64,000 nt of DNA from Eutreptiella sp. 'Long Island Sound 2002' (GCA_964036045.1 OZ038379.1:78896929-78960928); one strand, 5' to 3'; numbered from the stretch's first letter, positions 1-13,460 are shown. Notes: generated by a model from the sequence alone, not told the origin. Numbers and translations: made by a program.

Positions 1-932
1 TGGCATCGGAGGACACCCACGCCGGAATAATGGAGTTTTTCCGGCGAAACCTCGGTGAGCCCAGCCGAATGTTGGGGTTGAAGAACACCGTCTACGTGGA
101 GGTATTCGGCGACACCATGGGGCAAAGGCTGATGCGCCTCAACAACGCGGAGTGGAGGCGTGGAGAGCCGCCGAGGATGCAGGTCATCTTCGCCTGCATG
201 AGCCTGGACGAGATCGTGAAGTACATCACGGTTGAGCTGAAGCTAAACGCCAAGAACGAGGCCCAGGTGCAGGATTGACAGGGCCATGGACATCGAGGTC
301 ATCGGGAAGATCGCCAACACCGAGAGGTCAAGGAGGACACGGTCGGCACCGCGGAGGAAGGGAATGCAAGCGGCCAAGGTCTCTGGACCGCGACCACCCG
401 AGAGGATCAAGAAGAAGCCCACTTCTTCGCGTTCGTAGCGCACAATATGAAGGAGCATGGGCAGGACAGGTCCAGGTGGAACCGCCTGGACCCAAGGACC
501 AAGAACCGCAGAGAACCGCGGAGGATCCGGAACCCGCCGCTCTCGTTCCGCGAGTACAGATCACAGCACGACGGTTGCTGGGTCTGCTACGGCAAGGGGA
601 ACAACCATGCACATGACCACCGGCATTGCAAGGTATATGAGGATGACAAGAAGACCTACTTCGCCGCCCATCCCGACAAGAAGCCCAAGAAGCAACGAAT
701 TGCCGATTGGAAGGCAAAGGGCGGAGACGGTGGAAAAGGCCAAGGAAAGGGCCAAGGGAAAGGCGGAGGAAAAGGCTATGGTGGAGGACCCGGCCCAGAC
801 CGACGCGTGAGGTCGATGGAGGAGGTTGCTGAGGACATGTTGAGGACGCTGGAGTAACTCAAAGCCCAGCAACGTGGTGGACAAAGTCTGGGCGGATCGC
901 GACAGGAGGGAGCTGCGGCAGGCCACGTCTAG
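1..932 (+). pseudogene. Element A gag, C-terminal part
   Basis: This is one reading frame from the window edge to an amber TAG at 930-932, with two internal stops (TGA 276-278, TAA 855-857). The first part matches the capsid region of B gag (conserved RLQ/RMQ-I-ARM-like stretch followed by an S-x-DEI motif). The segment before base 450 matches the acidic linker and the AFVAHN motif of B gag. At 560-640 a Cys/His cluster reads CWVCYG...HDHRHC, spacing CX2CX8HX4C, a longer-than-usual zinc knuckle. A Gly/Lys-rich tail (KGQGKGQGKGGGKG) follows and probably binds nucleic acid. The TGA and TAA sit where related copies have sense codons, so this is a decayed gag; the TAG is the normal gag-pol boundary. 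Confidence 0.8.
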
Positions 933-3900
933 AGGAGCCCCCACGGGAGTGGGACCTCGGAGGTCTCTCCTCCGGAAATCAGTGGAATCCTAGAGAAAGC
1001 GAAGGCACATCGGGTGCCGAAGAAGGCTCCAGAAGAGCCAAAACCACTGAGTTTTGCCACTCCCAACCCCTGGAGCGCCCTGCCAAGGGAAGTGTATGTG
1101 GGCAAGGGACGTGGCAAGAAAGAAGGAGCGACCACGGAGAGCCCCGTGGACCGGCAGGACCAGCCCAATATCTACACCATCCGTGACCATACCCTCGAAG
1201 TCCTGATGCACCCAGATGTTCTAGAGTTGCATGCCGTGAGAGTCGTCCATACACCGCATGGTGACGAGTGGCAGTTGCACTTGAAGGTGCGTGTACGGTG
1301 CGGACAAGAGGAGTTGGTGGTGGATGTCTTGGTGGATACGGGTGCCCAGGTGAGCCTGGTCCGCAGAGGGTTGTTCAAGGAGGAATCCCTGCAGCCCAGC
1401 CGTAGACCGGTACGCCTGAAGGTGGCCAATGGAGAGATTATGGGTGCTGGCACCCATGAGGCCACTATCAGTATGGATTTCTGGGAGCATGAGCGCTTGA
1501 ACCGCCCTGATTCGGCGAAGAGAAGCACTCTATCCGGGAACTTCTATGTGGCGGACATTACAGATTGGGATACGATCATGGGGTATGACTTCATGGTGGG
1601 GAACGCCATTGGAGCCCTTCCTCATCGTGCAACGCTGGTCCGGGAGGATGATGAATGCCTTACATCGCTGTCCACGGACTATGCATGCGGATCATCCCAA
1701 TGGAGTGCTGAGGAAGAGGATCAGATCGTCCAAGCGGTGCAAGCTGTGGGTGCCAAGTCCAGAGGAGACCGCGGAGTTCAGCGCACGGAGTATGGAATGG
1801 CGCCGCAGGTGTATGCCAGGATGATCCAGACGCTGGGAGCCGAAGCGCCCGAGACGGACGTCTTCGCTTCCCAGGATGCCCCACTTTTGCGGAAGTGTAG
1901 GAGGCATTGGCATCAAGGAGACTCAGCCTGGCACAGGCATTGGGGTTTGAAGGAGTGGGGGCCCATGTATTGGCATGGCTCCCTGGAAAATACCAGACGT
2001 ACGGTGGAGAAGATCGTCGCGGATAGGGCGAAAGGGATCCTGGTCATAACCGCTATAGGATCCACCCCATGTCCGCTGGAAGGTCTCAAGTCGACGCTGG
2101 ATTCCATCACCCTGAACGAGATGTCATTCGGGCCAGAGGAGGAGTTGTTCATCGACGACAAGGGTTTATCAATGCCTCCCCCGGGTCAAGCGTGGGGTAC
2201 CAAGGCTTTCCTGGTGGATGGGGCGCAAGCCCAGCCCACGGGTGATGAAGCATTCATCCGTAGGGTTGAGGCGGTGCCCATGAAGGTCATGTTTGAGCCC
2301 AAGGAGGGGACGGATCAGCCGACGGATGGCATTGACGTCCTGTCCCACGCCGAGATCGACCAGGTCGTCAACTACATGCGGATGGGGATGCACAACCGTG
2401 TGGCAGCCAAGAAGAGGCGGGCCATGGTCACATCTCCGCATTGGTGGGATGACAAGATGTTGGTCACCGGCAAGTACGAGAAGGATGAGTTCGTGGCGAG
2501 GGTCATGGATCACATCGCGGACCCGCCAACGTGGGATTTTCCAAGAATGGGGGCCCGTAGCGACAAGAACTCGGCTGATGCCGCAAATTTCCGAAGATTA
2601 TCGGTGGGAAGAGCTCCCCACGACGATGAAGACGGCATATCCGACGAGGAGAAGTCGGACTCGGACCCGGAAGAGGCCTATACCGCCGTGCGGTCGGTTG
2701 TATCGATACCGAAGCAAGCGGCTGAAGAGGCCCAGGAGAACCCGAAGGTCGCCGAGCTGAAGGAGATGCTGATAAATGCCTATCCGCGGCTATTCAGTGG
2801 CGTCGCCAACAAGAACCCTCCAGATCGTGGGAGGTTTGGCACAGCGAGCATCAAGCTGAAGCCGAACCCCAAGATCTATCGTCATCGGGAGTACCAACTT
2901 CAGGGCGATCGGGCCGAGGCCATTAAGAAGTTGTTGGCCGAGTTTATTGAGCGGGGCTGGATCGAGCCCTCCGACAGTGAGTGGGCCCGCCCAGCCTTCA
3001 TCGTGCCCAAGGAGGAGAAGGGCGAGTGGAGGTTGGTGGTTGATTATAGGGGTTTGAACGACAAACCGAGCACGACTCGTACTCGCTTCCGCTGATCGAC
3101 ACCATCCTCCAAAAACAACAAAAAAAGCGGATCTTCACGGTGTTAGACCTGAAACACATCTCTCACCAGATGCCGCTACACCCGGACTCCAGGCCCTGCA
3201 CAGCGATGTCGACGCCGCTGGGGCCCATGCAGTGGAAAGTGGTGCCTATGGGCGCCAAGAATGGCAACGCCGCTTTCCAGCGCATGATGGAGGACCTACT
3301 CGGTCCTGTCCGGGACTGTGCCGACCCCCTTGTGGATGACATCTTCATCGGGTCCGGCACAGAAGACATGACTGAGGACGAGCTCATCAAAGCGCATGAG
3401 AAGGATCTGCACCGAATGCTCAGCGAGCTGGACAAGCACAACATGGTGTGCAAGCCCAACAAAGCCTCACCCTTTGTGAAGCAAGTGGAGTTTGCGGGTC
3501 ACGTAGATGGTCACGGGCAACGCCGTCCCATGCCTGGGAAGCTGGCGTCTCTGCACCACTGGGAGAAGCCCCAGACCATCAGCGAACTCCGATCTTTCAT
3601 GGGGTTCTGCAACTACTATTCGGGCTATTTCCGGATGTATGCGGAACTGTTGGGGCCGCTGCCAAGATGCTGCAGGTGGGCAAGTTCGATGGCCGGAAGG
3701 GGAGCAAGAAGAAGCTTGCCTGGACTCCGGAGGCCGAAGATGCGTTCAGCCGCCTGAAGGAGGGACTCCTGGGGCAGCTGGGGCTCTTCCTGGTGGACCC
3801 AGACAAGGGATTCGTGCTACGGATGGACGCCTCGGACTATGCTGTAGGGGCAGCCCTCGAGCAGGTCCGGGACGACGGGTCGCACGTACCCGTGGCGTTT

Positions 3901-4198
3901 TGGAGCCGGATCCTGGCCGAGGGCCAACGTCGAACCTGGACCGCGAGGGAGAAGGAGACGTACGCCATTGTATGTGCGCTCAGGAAGTGGTCTGGCCACA
4001 TCGGATTACAACCGGTGGTGGTTTGTACGGACATTTAGTCCTTACAGAGCTGGCACAAGGAGCACGTCCACATCCCCTCGGAATCGGCGGCAAGGAGGGC
4101 CCGGTGGCACAAGACGTTCGCCAAGTTCGACCTCAGCGTCGTATACGTCTTGGGGAAGGACAACACTGTGGCAGATTGCCTCAGTCGAATGGGTCTAC
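933..4198 (+). pseudogene. Element A pol, first part: protease, RT, RNase H
   Basis: The frame continues from gag past the amber codon. The retropepsin-like site VDVLVDTGAQVSLV lies at about 1320-1365. The RT core begins with EWRLVVDYRGLN near 3030. A one-base loss near 3060 shifts frame, and RT resumes with LDLKH, the PLGPMQWKVVPMGAKNGNAAFQ palm motif and PLVDDIFIGS (VDD catalytic pair) at about 3320-3355. A second frameshift near 3655 precedes RNase H (FVLRMDASDYAVGAALEQ, FWSRILAEGQRR). A TAG at 4036 replaces the glutamine of the CTDHQSLQSW motif. The reading breaks off after VADCLSRMG at 4198, where B1 is inserted, and continues at 29131. Confidence 0.88.
4195..4198. repeat. Target site duplication of B1, left copy (CTAC)
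   Basis: CTAC precedes the LTR terminus TGACGCG here and recurs directly after the opposite terminus at 29127-29130. A 4-bp duplication fits Ty3/gypsy integration. Confidence 0.8.
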
Positions 4199-4312
4199 TG
4201 ACGCGTTCCCGGGGGGGGCCTGGCCACGGGACGCTGCGGTGACACGCACAAGCAAGCAGGCAGGCAAAGCACTGCTCTCACAGGGGCATCAATTACGCTC
4301 GTGTCATGAGAC

Positions 4313-4323
4313 AAAGCGTTTCA
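4313..4323 (-). other. Candidate self-primer sequence in B1 3' LTR
   Basis: In element sense this reads TGAAACGCTTT, the exact complement of the 11 bases directly after the LTR (22846-22856 and 26305-26315). If transcription starts at or next to this site, the RNA 5' end could fold onto the primer site as in Tf1. Confidence 0.6.
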
Positions 4324-6045
4324 GGATCCTTGCCACTCTGAAACAAGGGAACAAAGGTATGTACAGCAACACATCAGGATATGTACACATGGGGTTAAGA
4401 CTGGACTGGGGTAAGTGCATCACAGGACAATAGACACTCAGTCCCAACTCATATCCCAATCCCAGGTCCGACCCTCTCAGTGGCTGGTGGGGGCGGGGGC
4501 TCAAACACAACCTAGGCCCTGCTCAGTCCGGACCCTGAAACCCTGCCAATAGGGGGGGTGTCCCGCCCTGCCACAGGCGAGTTCCTGGGAACCAAGGGGC
4601 TCCAAGGCCAACTGACAGTGACTCCCCATGCTCCCTTAACCGCAGGTCCCAACTCTTCTCTGATCCAGAGACATGGCCCGCCATTATCCCCTAGGAGTTG
4701 GTAGCTGAAAATGGGCTGTTTCAGCCCAAACCGATATTAGCTCAAAAATCGAAATGAGCCAAAATTCGGGGGTGCTCCCAATAGTATATCTCCACACCGG
4801 CTTGGAGATCGGATCCGCCATTCCATACGCAATTCACCAGGAGTCCAAAGAAGACTCCCATGCCCTTGGCTCTCAAAGATCTCCATGCCACTCGGCCTGG
4901 TGACAATGCCAATTGGGTCCACTAATGCCAGAATGGCAAAATTGTCCACACTCACTTTGGGCTAGCACCTCAACGAAGGTTGCTCCGCCTCGCCCACGTG
5001 GTGTGCGAGTCATGGGGACCAATGTCCATAACACCCATGCCATATATGGTCCATTGGTCCATGAGTCCGGCTTGCACGAGGTGGCTGAACATGGTGCACG
5101 GCGGGCAGAAAATATGGAAAATTGCTCAAAATGGCCGAAAATGCGCACACTCATGGTTGGGGCAAATTAGGCACGTGCCCGACTTGGACCGGAGTGTGCC
5201 ATAGGATTGGTATCAAGTCATATGTGTCCAACATATCTTTTGGGCGTCGCCCAACTCCTCCGGTTTTGGGAATGGCAGGGTCGCCAAGTGAGCCCATGAT
5301 TTGGGATGGTCCCAAATTGCCAACATGGCGGCCACGGTACGCCAAGCCCAAGAGGAGTTATTCGCCGGGTCCAAGATATGTTGGGCACCGAAGTATGTAC
5401 CCCCAAAACATACTTGAGTCATGATGTCAATTGGGCGCAACGTTGAGATACACGGTCACCACTTGACATCATGACGGGCAAGAAACAGCAATATTGGCGA
5501 AAAAACATCCAAAAGTGCCTTGAAATGCGCACAAATATATTATAATATCTTCGGCTTGGATTGAGTAATCGGCCAATCCTTCTAAACACAATGACTTGAC
5601 ACCAATGACCTTTGATTCCACATATGTGCTCCACTTGAGGCGCTTTGAAAGGTCACAAGCGCTACTTCCCAAGTGGGCACATGAAAATATGGAAAATTGC
5701 AAAACACACACCTTGCTCCCAACGCATCGCTTTGGGATCGCCACACAAGCTTCCCTCCACGCAGGTTAGGCTTGCAATTGATCGTGGGGAGTATAAGGAA
5801 GGGCCTCGTGTAATATGAGGTCCATTGGTGGGTGGATCGCTCTTAGCCAAACCCGCCAAAAGGGCACGCAATACAACACATGGCACATACCACATACTGC
5901 CCAAAAAGGTAGCTCCCCCCACGATATGTCATGCCCCTCCAAGGGCATAACTTTCTGTCAATCGCTCATAGGAACTCGAGGAAAGTTCCTATGCAACACC
6001 AAGACTCGCGCGCTACACTCGAAAGTTATCTTAACGCACGCAATA

Positions 6046-6630
6046 TCATGGCCAAAGAGTTATAACGCAAACTCTACCCTCTTGACCATGATCCATTACG
6101 CTAGCGCGCACGTGTGGAGACGCAAGGCGTATAAAGCTTCCTAAATTACGTCGGGAGTATTGTGAATACATCCCATGCTTCCTTATTGTCATTCCTCGCA
6201 AGCAGCACGAGATATGACCCTCACAAGTGGCCTCACGAATCAACTTTGTTTTGCCCATATCTCTAAGACAAATGGAGGGCAAGACAAAAGGAAAGTTGAT
6301 TCGTGCATAGGGAAGCACGTAGGTCCACTCGAAAGAGGTCAAATCAAGTGCGGGGATGTCGAAGTCAAAAATCCGATTTCGACATCCTGAAAAATTCGGA
6401 TTAAGGTTGCGAGTGTACAATGTGAAAATTGCAGATGCATCAATGCAATTCCTGCAGACTTTAGAGTCTTCGTCACGGATTGCGCTAAAATGTCTGTAAA
6501 TAACAGTGAAACTGGCGGTTACGCTAAAGTCGCGAGCCAACCGCCAGCAGTCAAAACATTGATTATCAGAACGGAAGCGTGAAAATTTACGGAAACAATA
6601 TGAAAAAAAAACCCTGTTGATTCCTGATAT
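6046..6630 (-). other. Conserved open reading frame inside B1 3' LTR
   Basis: About 190 codons without a stop run through the LTR. The peptide includes LARDFSVT, SAIFTLYTRN, FEWTYVLPYARIN and TKLIREAT. The same frame, diverged and with only multiple-of-three length changes, is open in the LTR of element A (31500-31992), and it is repeated in the other B1 LTR (28164-28748). No ATG is well placed: the conserved block begins before a TTG. It could be an exon, a relic, or DNA homology in U3 that happens to stay open. No function is assigned. Confidence 0.4.
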
Positions 6631-7008
6631 TCTGATGTGTAAATCTCAGCGGGCGACGCATCGGTTGCCGATGCGGCCGCTAATAGCTGAAATGCCCAGA
6701 TCTCTCACACAAACACGTCTTACCTACATCTGTTGTTAGGGTTAGGTTGCCGAATCGACGGCCGAAGGCGGTGCGGGGCAGATTGGCGTGAAATAGTAAG
6801 ATACCGGCAAAAGGCAGTTTGCCGGTACATGGTAACAAGCCCCAAGTGGCTGGAATGCCGTCACGGGGGCTTTACGGCAAGGGACACGCCCCTGCCGGGC
6901 TCTCACCGGGCTTCACCGGGCCTCTTCCCCTCCGTACATGGGGTTAGTGGGCACACGGAGACCGGTTGTATACCCCACCATGGTCATGGGGTTCTGGGTA
7001 CCGCTTCA

Positions 7009-7019
7009 CCCCCCTCCTT
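7009..7019 (-). other. B1 polypurine tract
   Basis: In element sense this reads AAGGAGGGGGG and abuts the LTR start TGAAGCGG. It is the expected plus-strand DNA primer. The same tract precedes the 3' LTR of B2 at 55007. Confidence 0.85.
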
Positions 7020-8480
7020 AGAGCAAACCCTGGGGGGGGCTCGATAACACCCAAGCATGGCAGCGGGTACCCAGGACCATCCCCTGAAGGGGGGGGGGTG
7101 TCACATCCTCACTTCAGGCTGATTTGCAGGTTAGGCTGCCCAAATCCCACAGTAAGACAGGTACGGTGCTGTAGCTGTTAGTAACTGCAAGTACAGTATC
7201 AAGTATCAAGTCCCGGGTCCTGGCGGCGATTGTTCGGCATCCAAAGGACCCGTTAACCCATACCAGGCGCACCGGGTGTTGGCTGCGACGGTCACTACCA
7301 CAGTGGCAGTGGCATACACGGCCAACATAGGCGTCACACGACGACCGAGGTGGTCCCACAGGTCGAAAGCGACCACAAAGATCCATCAGGCTACCCCAAG
7401 CTTCCCAAGGCCCGCCAGCTCGGGGAGAGTCCCCACGGGTCCTTCCTCGGGCGCACCATGTCCATATCCACGACGCGAGTCCAGAGTGGTACAGCCAAAC
7501 GAGCTCCTCCTTAAGGGATCGGGCATCAAGGCCGTCTTTTCCCTCGCCCTATTACCACGAAGGCCATACATGAGGGAGTCCTCATGCAGTGTAGGCGGAG
7601 GCGTCGACTCCTCAAACCACCAGTTTCCCAGGCAGACTGACCGAGGTCAGGAACACCGGAGGTCGCCACCCGACTGCAAGTGCGTCTGCGAGTCGGTAGG
7701 CTCACACTGGGACTGACAGTGGCGGACCGCTGGGAGTGCATTCAGGCAACTGGGATTCCCGCCTGGCGCCATCAGGATCTCAGCACATCACAGTATCACG
7801 GGCACTCAAACAGAAGAATCTGTACTTAGGTACTGGTCCAGGCCGGACCTTATGTAAGAGCATGTACACGGCGCCTCAAGGCGCTCTCGTAATCCGATTC
7901 GCATCCCCTCGGGGGGGGAAAGACCGTCCACATTGCGGTGATGGGCTGACAATCAACATACAGATGCACACATCCTGGGGGGGTAGAAAAACAAGCAATA
8001 AATGGGGTAATAGGCGTGTAAACACACTCTGGATAGAGCGCCAAACCACGCTCCGGTTAGGATAAGGCATATGTAGGAGGGTGGACAAGAAAACGCCTGA
8101 GTTCAGGCCATATATAGTCTGCAGACACACGTCGACTGGTCTGGATTCCGCAAGTGCCATGGAACCAGACCACACACCAAAAAATCGCAATGCCGATGAC
8201 AGCGGCATCCGTTGCGCAACGACGTATGGGCTTCAAGGCCCCAAGAGCTCAGAAAATATGAAGGTCAGTCGCCCTACCTGGTTTCCCAAGGATTCAGCAG
8301 GGGGGGAGTGACGAATAGAGGTGAAAGAGAGGGGCCATCCTCCTCTGGATTCAGCAGGGGGGGGTATATGGCCACTCTGATGGCAGGTCACCGGAAGATG
8401 GAAGAGAGCAAGCAAGTAAGGGACGATCCGTCGACCTCACAAGCGCTCAAAATGCATCAGGGGAGAGCTCAGGGCGATGA
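7020..8480 (-). other. B1 3' untranslated region
   Basis: About 1.46 kb lies between the pol stop and the polypurine tract. It matches 53519-55006 of B2 through its length. It contains C/G homopolymer runs and a repeated 16-base C-run plus TGCTGAATCC motif (8298-8366). Short open frames exist on both strands, but their frames are not convincingly preserved between the two copies. No gene is called. Confidence 0.7.
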
Positions 8481-11400
8481 TCAGGCGCCCCTGGCTGCAA
8501 TCGCCCGGGTGAGTGCTGCCAAGTCCGAGACATGGATCTTGGTCTTGTGCTTGCGGATGTAGTCCATGAAGGGGGTATTGATCCGCGGCACGAACGAGGA
8601 TACGGGTTCCCAGGTGTCGTGGGACGGCCCATAGCCTCGCCAACGAAACTTGAACTCCAGGCCTCCGGGTGCCGAGGCGTTCGGACGCTGAGCCAGGATC
8701 TTCTTGACTGTATAGACGTCCTGCTCAGCATAGTCGTCGTCCGAATGAGCCTCATGTGCAGCATAGTCCAGGGACACATGTTGGCCACGGAGGTCGGGTT
8801 CCCGCACACGGAGTTGACTCTCGTGGCGCTCCCGGAACTGTCCGTGACCGACCTTGATGCGGTAGGTGTCCTCACCAATCCTGCGGACCACCTCTCCGGG
8901 TGTGAACCAGGTTTTGGTGTGGTGGGTCCCCATGGGGCGGGGTCTGATCACCCACACCGGGTCTCCCACCCTGAACTTCTGCGCTGTCGAGCTCGGGGCG
9001 GACTTCTGACGCTCAGCATGCTCCTTCTCGAGCTGCTGGCGGATGTCACGCGCCGTTGCCTCCTGCCGCGCGAAGAATTCCTTGGCGTCCATAGCCATGC
9101 CATCACCAGACAAGGGAAGTCCCCGACCCAGGGGGTCCCTGCCGAACAGAATCTGGTGAGGGGACAAACCACCCGGAGTGGGGGTGTCATGATGGGCCTT
9201 CAGAGCAGGCCACATCTCCTCAAACCAGTTCCGACGTGGATTGGTGATGTGAATCTTGCGCAGCTTCTCGAACAGCTGCCGTCCAGCCACTTCAGCCCGG
9301 CCATTAGACCGGCTGAGATAGGCGACGCTCTTGGCGTGAAGTATTCCCATGAGGGAACACATAGCCTTGAACCAGCCACCAGTAAACTGGGGCCCTCGGT
9401 CACTGCAAATGGTGCGGGGGATGTCAAAGACGGTCAGCCAATGACGAATCATCATGACTGCCACTTCCTTGGCAAGCAACCCCTTTTTGCGTGCCGGAAC
9501 GGCTAGTACGTAGCCGCTGTGGCGATCCACACAAAGAACCACACAGTCAAAGGTCTCCTTGCCAATGTGAACTTCGGGCATGGAGAAGACATCCAAGGCC
9601 ACGCTCTCCATGGGCTGGTCAGGAACCGGGGTCCATTGGGCTTCCCCCTTGACGTTCCGGTTATCGGGATTGCAGGCCTGACAGACCGAGCAACCCTTCC
9701 TGACCTTCTTGATGGCGGTGTAGAGACCGATCTGGTCGATCTCGAACCGGCGCTGCATGTCAAGGGCTTGCTTCTTGACCCCTGGGTGCAGCATGTGGTG
9801 GTGCCAAGCTTCACATAGCTGGAGCACTCAGGACTCTGGTACTAGCAGCTTACCATTCCGGTAGAGCTTGCCATCTTCCTCAGTCAGCCCCTTTGGCCAC
9901 TTCTGCCCGTCATCAGGGTTGGTCACAGCCCTATACTCGGCCGCAAAGGCCTCAGACTTAGCGTAGTCGTCGGTCCAGTCGTCCTGGAGGCAAGACTCAG
10001 GGAAGAGGTGCTTGTGGGACTCAGCTCCATCAGGGGCGAGTACCCTGACCGCTCTGCCCATCCTCGTTCCGAGGGGGGCATCCGCAGCCATGACGACGAA
10101 GCATTTAACACCCTCCTCCTCCATCAGGCGCTCCATCTCAATGATCCTCTTGGCTTCAGCGGTCTCAGCCTCATGGCCATGGGCGGAGACATCCGTCATG
10201 CCCTTGCTGGCGGGATAGGCCCACCTGCTGAGACAGTCCGCCACGGTGTTGTCCTTCCCAGGAACATACACAACCGTGAGATCGAACTTGGCCAAGGTCT
10301 CATGCCATCTTGCCCGTCGGGAGGCGGGACCAGAGGGGGTGTCCACGTGCTCTTTGTGCCACGACTGCAGACTCTGATGGTCGGTGCAGACGGTGAAAGG
10401 ATGGAGGGCTATGTACCCAGCCCATTTCCTGAGAGCCATGACGATGACATACACCTCCTTTTCTCGGGGCGTCCACGTCCGTCTCTGGCCTTCCGCCAGG
10501 ACTCGGCTCCAGAAGGCCACGGGCACGTGCCTCCCATCGTCAAGCACTTGTTCCAACACAGCGCCAACGGCGTAGTCGGAAGCGTCGGTGCGCAGGACTA
10601 ACCCTCGGTCGGGATCCACGAGCTGCAGACCCACTGCGGATAGCAGCGCCTGCTTCATCCCCTCAAAGGCGCGTTCGGACTCAGCTGTCCAGACCAGAGC
10701 CTTCTTGGACGCCTTCTTGGTCTCCTCTCGGTTGCCCTTGAGCATGGTCGTCATGGGGGCTGCATACTCGGCATACATCTTGATATACCCCGAGTAGTAA
10801 TTGCAGAACCCCAAGTACGCCCGTAGCTCAGAGACCGTTTTGGGCTTTTCCCAGTGCTCAATCGCAGCCACCTTGCCAGGTATGGGCTTTCGCTGCCCGT
10901 TCCCGACTACGTGGCCAGCGGAGACCACCTCGCTTACCGCAATGGTGGGCTTGTCACTGCTGCCCGTGAGTTTGTGCCGAGCCAGAAGGTCGAGCACTCG
11001 AGTGACGTCCCTCTCGTGTGCCTCCAGGAGCTCCTCGTAGCTCATACTGGGGTCCCCGGACGCGATGATCACGTCGTCCACGGAGGGGTCCGCACAGTCA
11101 CGCACCGGCTCAAGCAGGTTCTCCAGCATCCGCTGAAAAGCCGCATTGCCGTTGGTAACGCCCATGGGCATCACCTTCCACTGGAGAGGTCCAAGTGGGG
11201 CGCTCATGGCTGTGCAGGCACGGGACTCCTCGGTGAGAGGCATCTGATGATAACCATGTTTCAGGTCAATCACCGTGAAGATCCTCCGCCGGTGTTGTTT
11301 TTGCAGCATGTCCTCAATGAGGGGCAGCGTATAGCTGTCATGCTGCGTTTGGGCGTTTAGGCCGCGGTAGTCGACCACGAGCCGCCACTCGCCGGCCACC

Positions 11401-13457
11401 TTCTCGGGGACGACGAAGCACGGAGAGGCCCATTCGGAGTGGCACGGCTCGAGCCAGACTCTCTCGATGAAGTCACGGAGGATCTTCTCCATGGCCTCCT
11501 TCCTCTCGCCCCTCAGGGCAAAGTCCTGGTGCCGATACACACGGGGGTCCTGCTTCAGTCGTATCTTGGCCTTGCCATACGGTCCACGCACCGTTGGGGG
11601 AAACACAGGCTTTCCGCTGAAGAAGGTATCACCATACTTCTGCTTCAGCCTGGCCCTCAATGTCTGGATCTTGGGGCAGTCATCGGACTCCGCCTTGGCT
11701 TTTCCGGGCACCTGGACCACTGAGCTTACTTGAGGGGTAGTGACCCCGCTCGGTTTCGGGTCAGGTAGTCTTCCCAGGTGGCCCAAAGGGCCATCTCTGG
11801 TCTTGCCTCGGAATAGGTCGCCATAGGTGGGTGGGTTACCCCCGATTGGCTCGTCCTGGCTGGACAAGTGGTCCAGTACCCTCCTTACGAAGGTATCTCC
11901 ATCATAGGAACCAGAGACGATCGAGTCCACTTCCCACCAGGCTTTGTCCTGGCCCTTGCCCTCACGCTGGCTTCCCCAGTCGTGAAAGGGCTGATCCATA
12001 TACCCCTGAACCAGATCCAACTCCTCTTCAGTGAGGGGGTCTTCCGATTCTCCGATGTCAACGGGGGAAACCGCAAAGCATTGCCGCCATGGCTCCGCTA
12101 TGATGCGGTTGACACACACGAAATCAGTGGCGTCGGCCTGATCAAGGCCCCCATCCACATAGTGGAATTCCGTTGGCCATCTCTGGGGTGGCATGGGCTG
12201 TCCCTTAGCGTCCTGATAGACACTCTCTCCAGCCGGTAGGACGACCTTGTTTAAGGTCATGTTGGTCAATGAGACTACACAATGTCGGGTACTTTCCTCC
12301 TCGGTGTATCCCATAGGAACAACCAGCACTGCCTTGGAGCGGTCCTTGCGTATCTTCGCTACCGCCCTTGGAATGTCCCATCTGGGGCAATGGATCCACA
12401 TCAAGCCCTGATGCTGACCCCAGTGCTTCTTCCACGCGGAGTCCTGTGCGCTCCAGTACTTCTCACAAACCCGCAGATGGGTGGAGGTTCCTGAAGAGAA
12501 CGCATCCAGGGCCAGATACGAAGCTCCCAGGTCCGCAACCACTCGGCTCGCCACTTCCGGCATTACGCCGTACTGCTGGTTTGCTGGCCCAGTTGGCTCA
12601 GTGTCCAGCGCGGCCACTTCGAGCTGAATGCGTTCCGGGTGGATCCATTGGCATTCCACATGGTGCTCAGGTGACGAAAGCCACGAGAGCTGGTCGTCCT
12701 GGTACAGGGTCATTGAAGCCTGGGCCGGGAGAACGCCGGAGTCTGTCTCCATCATGAAGTCGTACCCAACGATCATGTCGCAGTCCATCTCGGCCTCGTA
12801 GAAGCAACCTTGCAGTAGCATTTCCTTGCCGAGGTCTGGGCGGCTCAGCTCACGATGGTTCACGAACTGCAGCCCGATGGCCGCTTCCTTCGTGCCTCCC
12901 ACCATGTACTGGCCGTTCGCCACCTTCAGCCTGACAGGTTTCCGACTGTCGGTCAAACACTCTGGAGGAAGTAGGCCAGCTTTGACCAAGCTGACCTGAG
13001 CTCCCGTGTTGACCAACACGTCGAAGACCTTCTCCACTTCCCCGCATGAGGCACGGACCTTAAGGTGCAACTGCCGCTCACGCTCAACGCGGCGAACGGC
13101 GCGCAAGCTCAGGATCTCCGGCCGTTCCAGAAGCTCAACACGCGACTGGTGCAGGTCGTGGACAATGGGCTCAGGCTGCCCATCTGCGGCATCCAGCTGC
13201 GGTCCGGGTGATCCTCCGATACTCTCGGATAGATCTTGAAGTACATCAAACACATTCTTGGTCGCGAAGGATGGACGGGTGCAAGGGCTCGTGCCAGCAC
13301 TTGCCCTCACCCCGCCACCGCGACTTGGTGCCGGACCGGGCCTTCCGCCCGCGGCATTCCCTTTGTGCTTATCGACTCCCGACTGAAATGGTGTGGCGCT
13401 TCCCACGACACCATCCTGCGACCGCCCTAGCTGGGGCCCTCTGCTGCAGGGGCTCCG
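8481..13457 (-). pseudogene. B1 pol: protease, RT, RNase H, integrase, chromodomain
   Basis: One frame of about 1650 codons starts directly after the amber codon at 13458 and is broken only by a TGA at 9828-9830; the B2 copies have CGA there. Domains in order: retropepsin-like site (here LVNTGAQVSLV, with Asn for the catalytic Asp), RT (EWRLVVDYRGLN, PSVDDVIIAS), RNase H (LRTDASDYAVGAVLEQ), an HHCC zinc finger (AWHHHMLHPG...CSVCQAC), the integrase core with its three acids in VALDVFSM, CSDRGPQF and SNGRAEVAGR, and a C-terminal chromodomain (FRWRGYGPSHDTWEP). The chromodomain marks a chromovirus and is expected to steer integration to marked chromatin. The TGA plus the protease Asn make this copy inactive. 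Confidence 0.92.
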
Positions 13458-13460
13458 CTA
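13458..13460 (-). other. B1 gag-pol amber codon
   Basis: A single TAG, followed in element sense by CGG AGC CCC, separates gag from pol in the same frame. The same layout is seen at 930, 41094 and 48513. Readthrough would give a gag-pol fusion. Confidence 0.65.

Larger units (their letters stand above)
4199..7008 (-). repeat. B1 3' LTR
   Basis: The 2810 bases match 26316-29126 along their whole length with only scattered differences by eye. In element sense the LTR begins TGAAGCGG at 7008 and ends GCGTCA at 4199. The first two thirds would be U3. A self-primer motif lies about 125 bases from the end. A reading frame shared with the LTR of element A occupies about 6046-6630 in antisense to the window. 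Confidence 0.9.
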
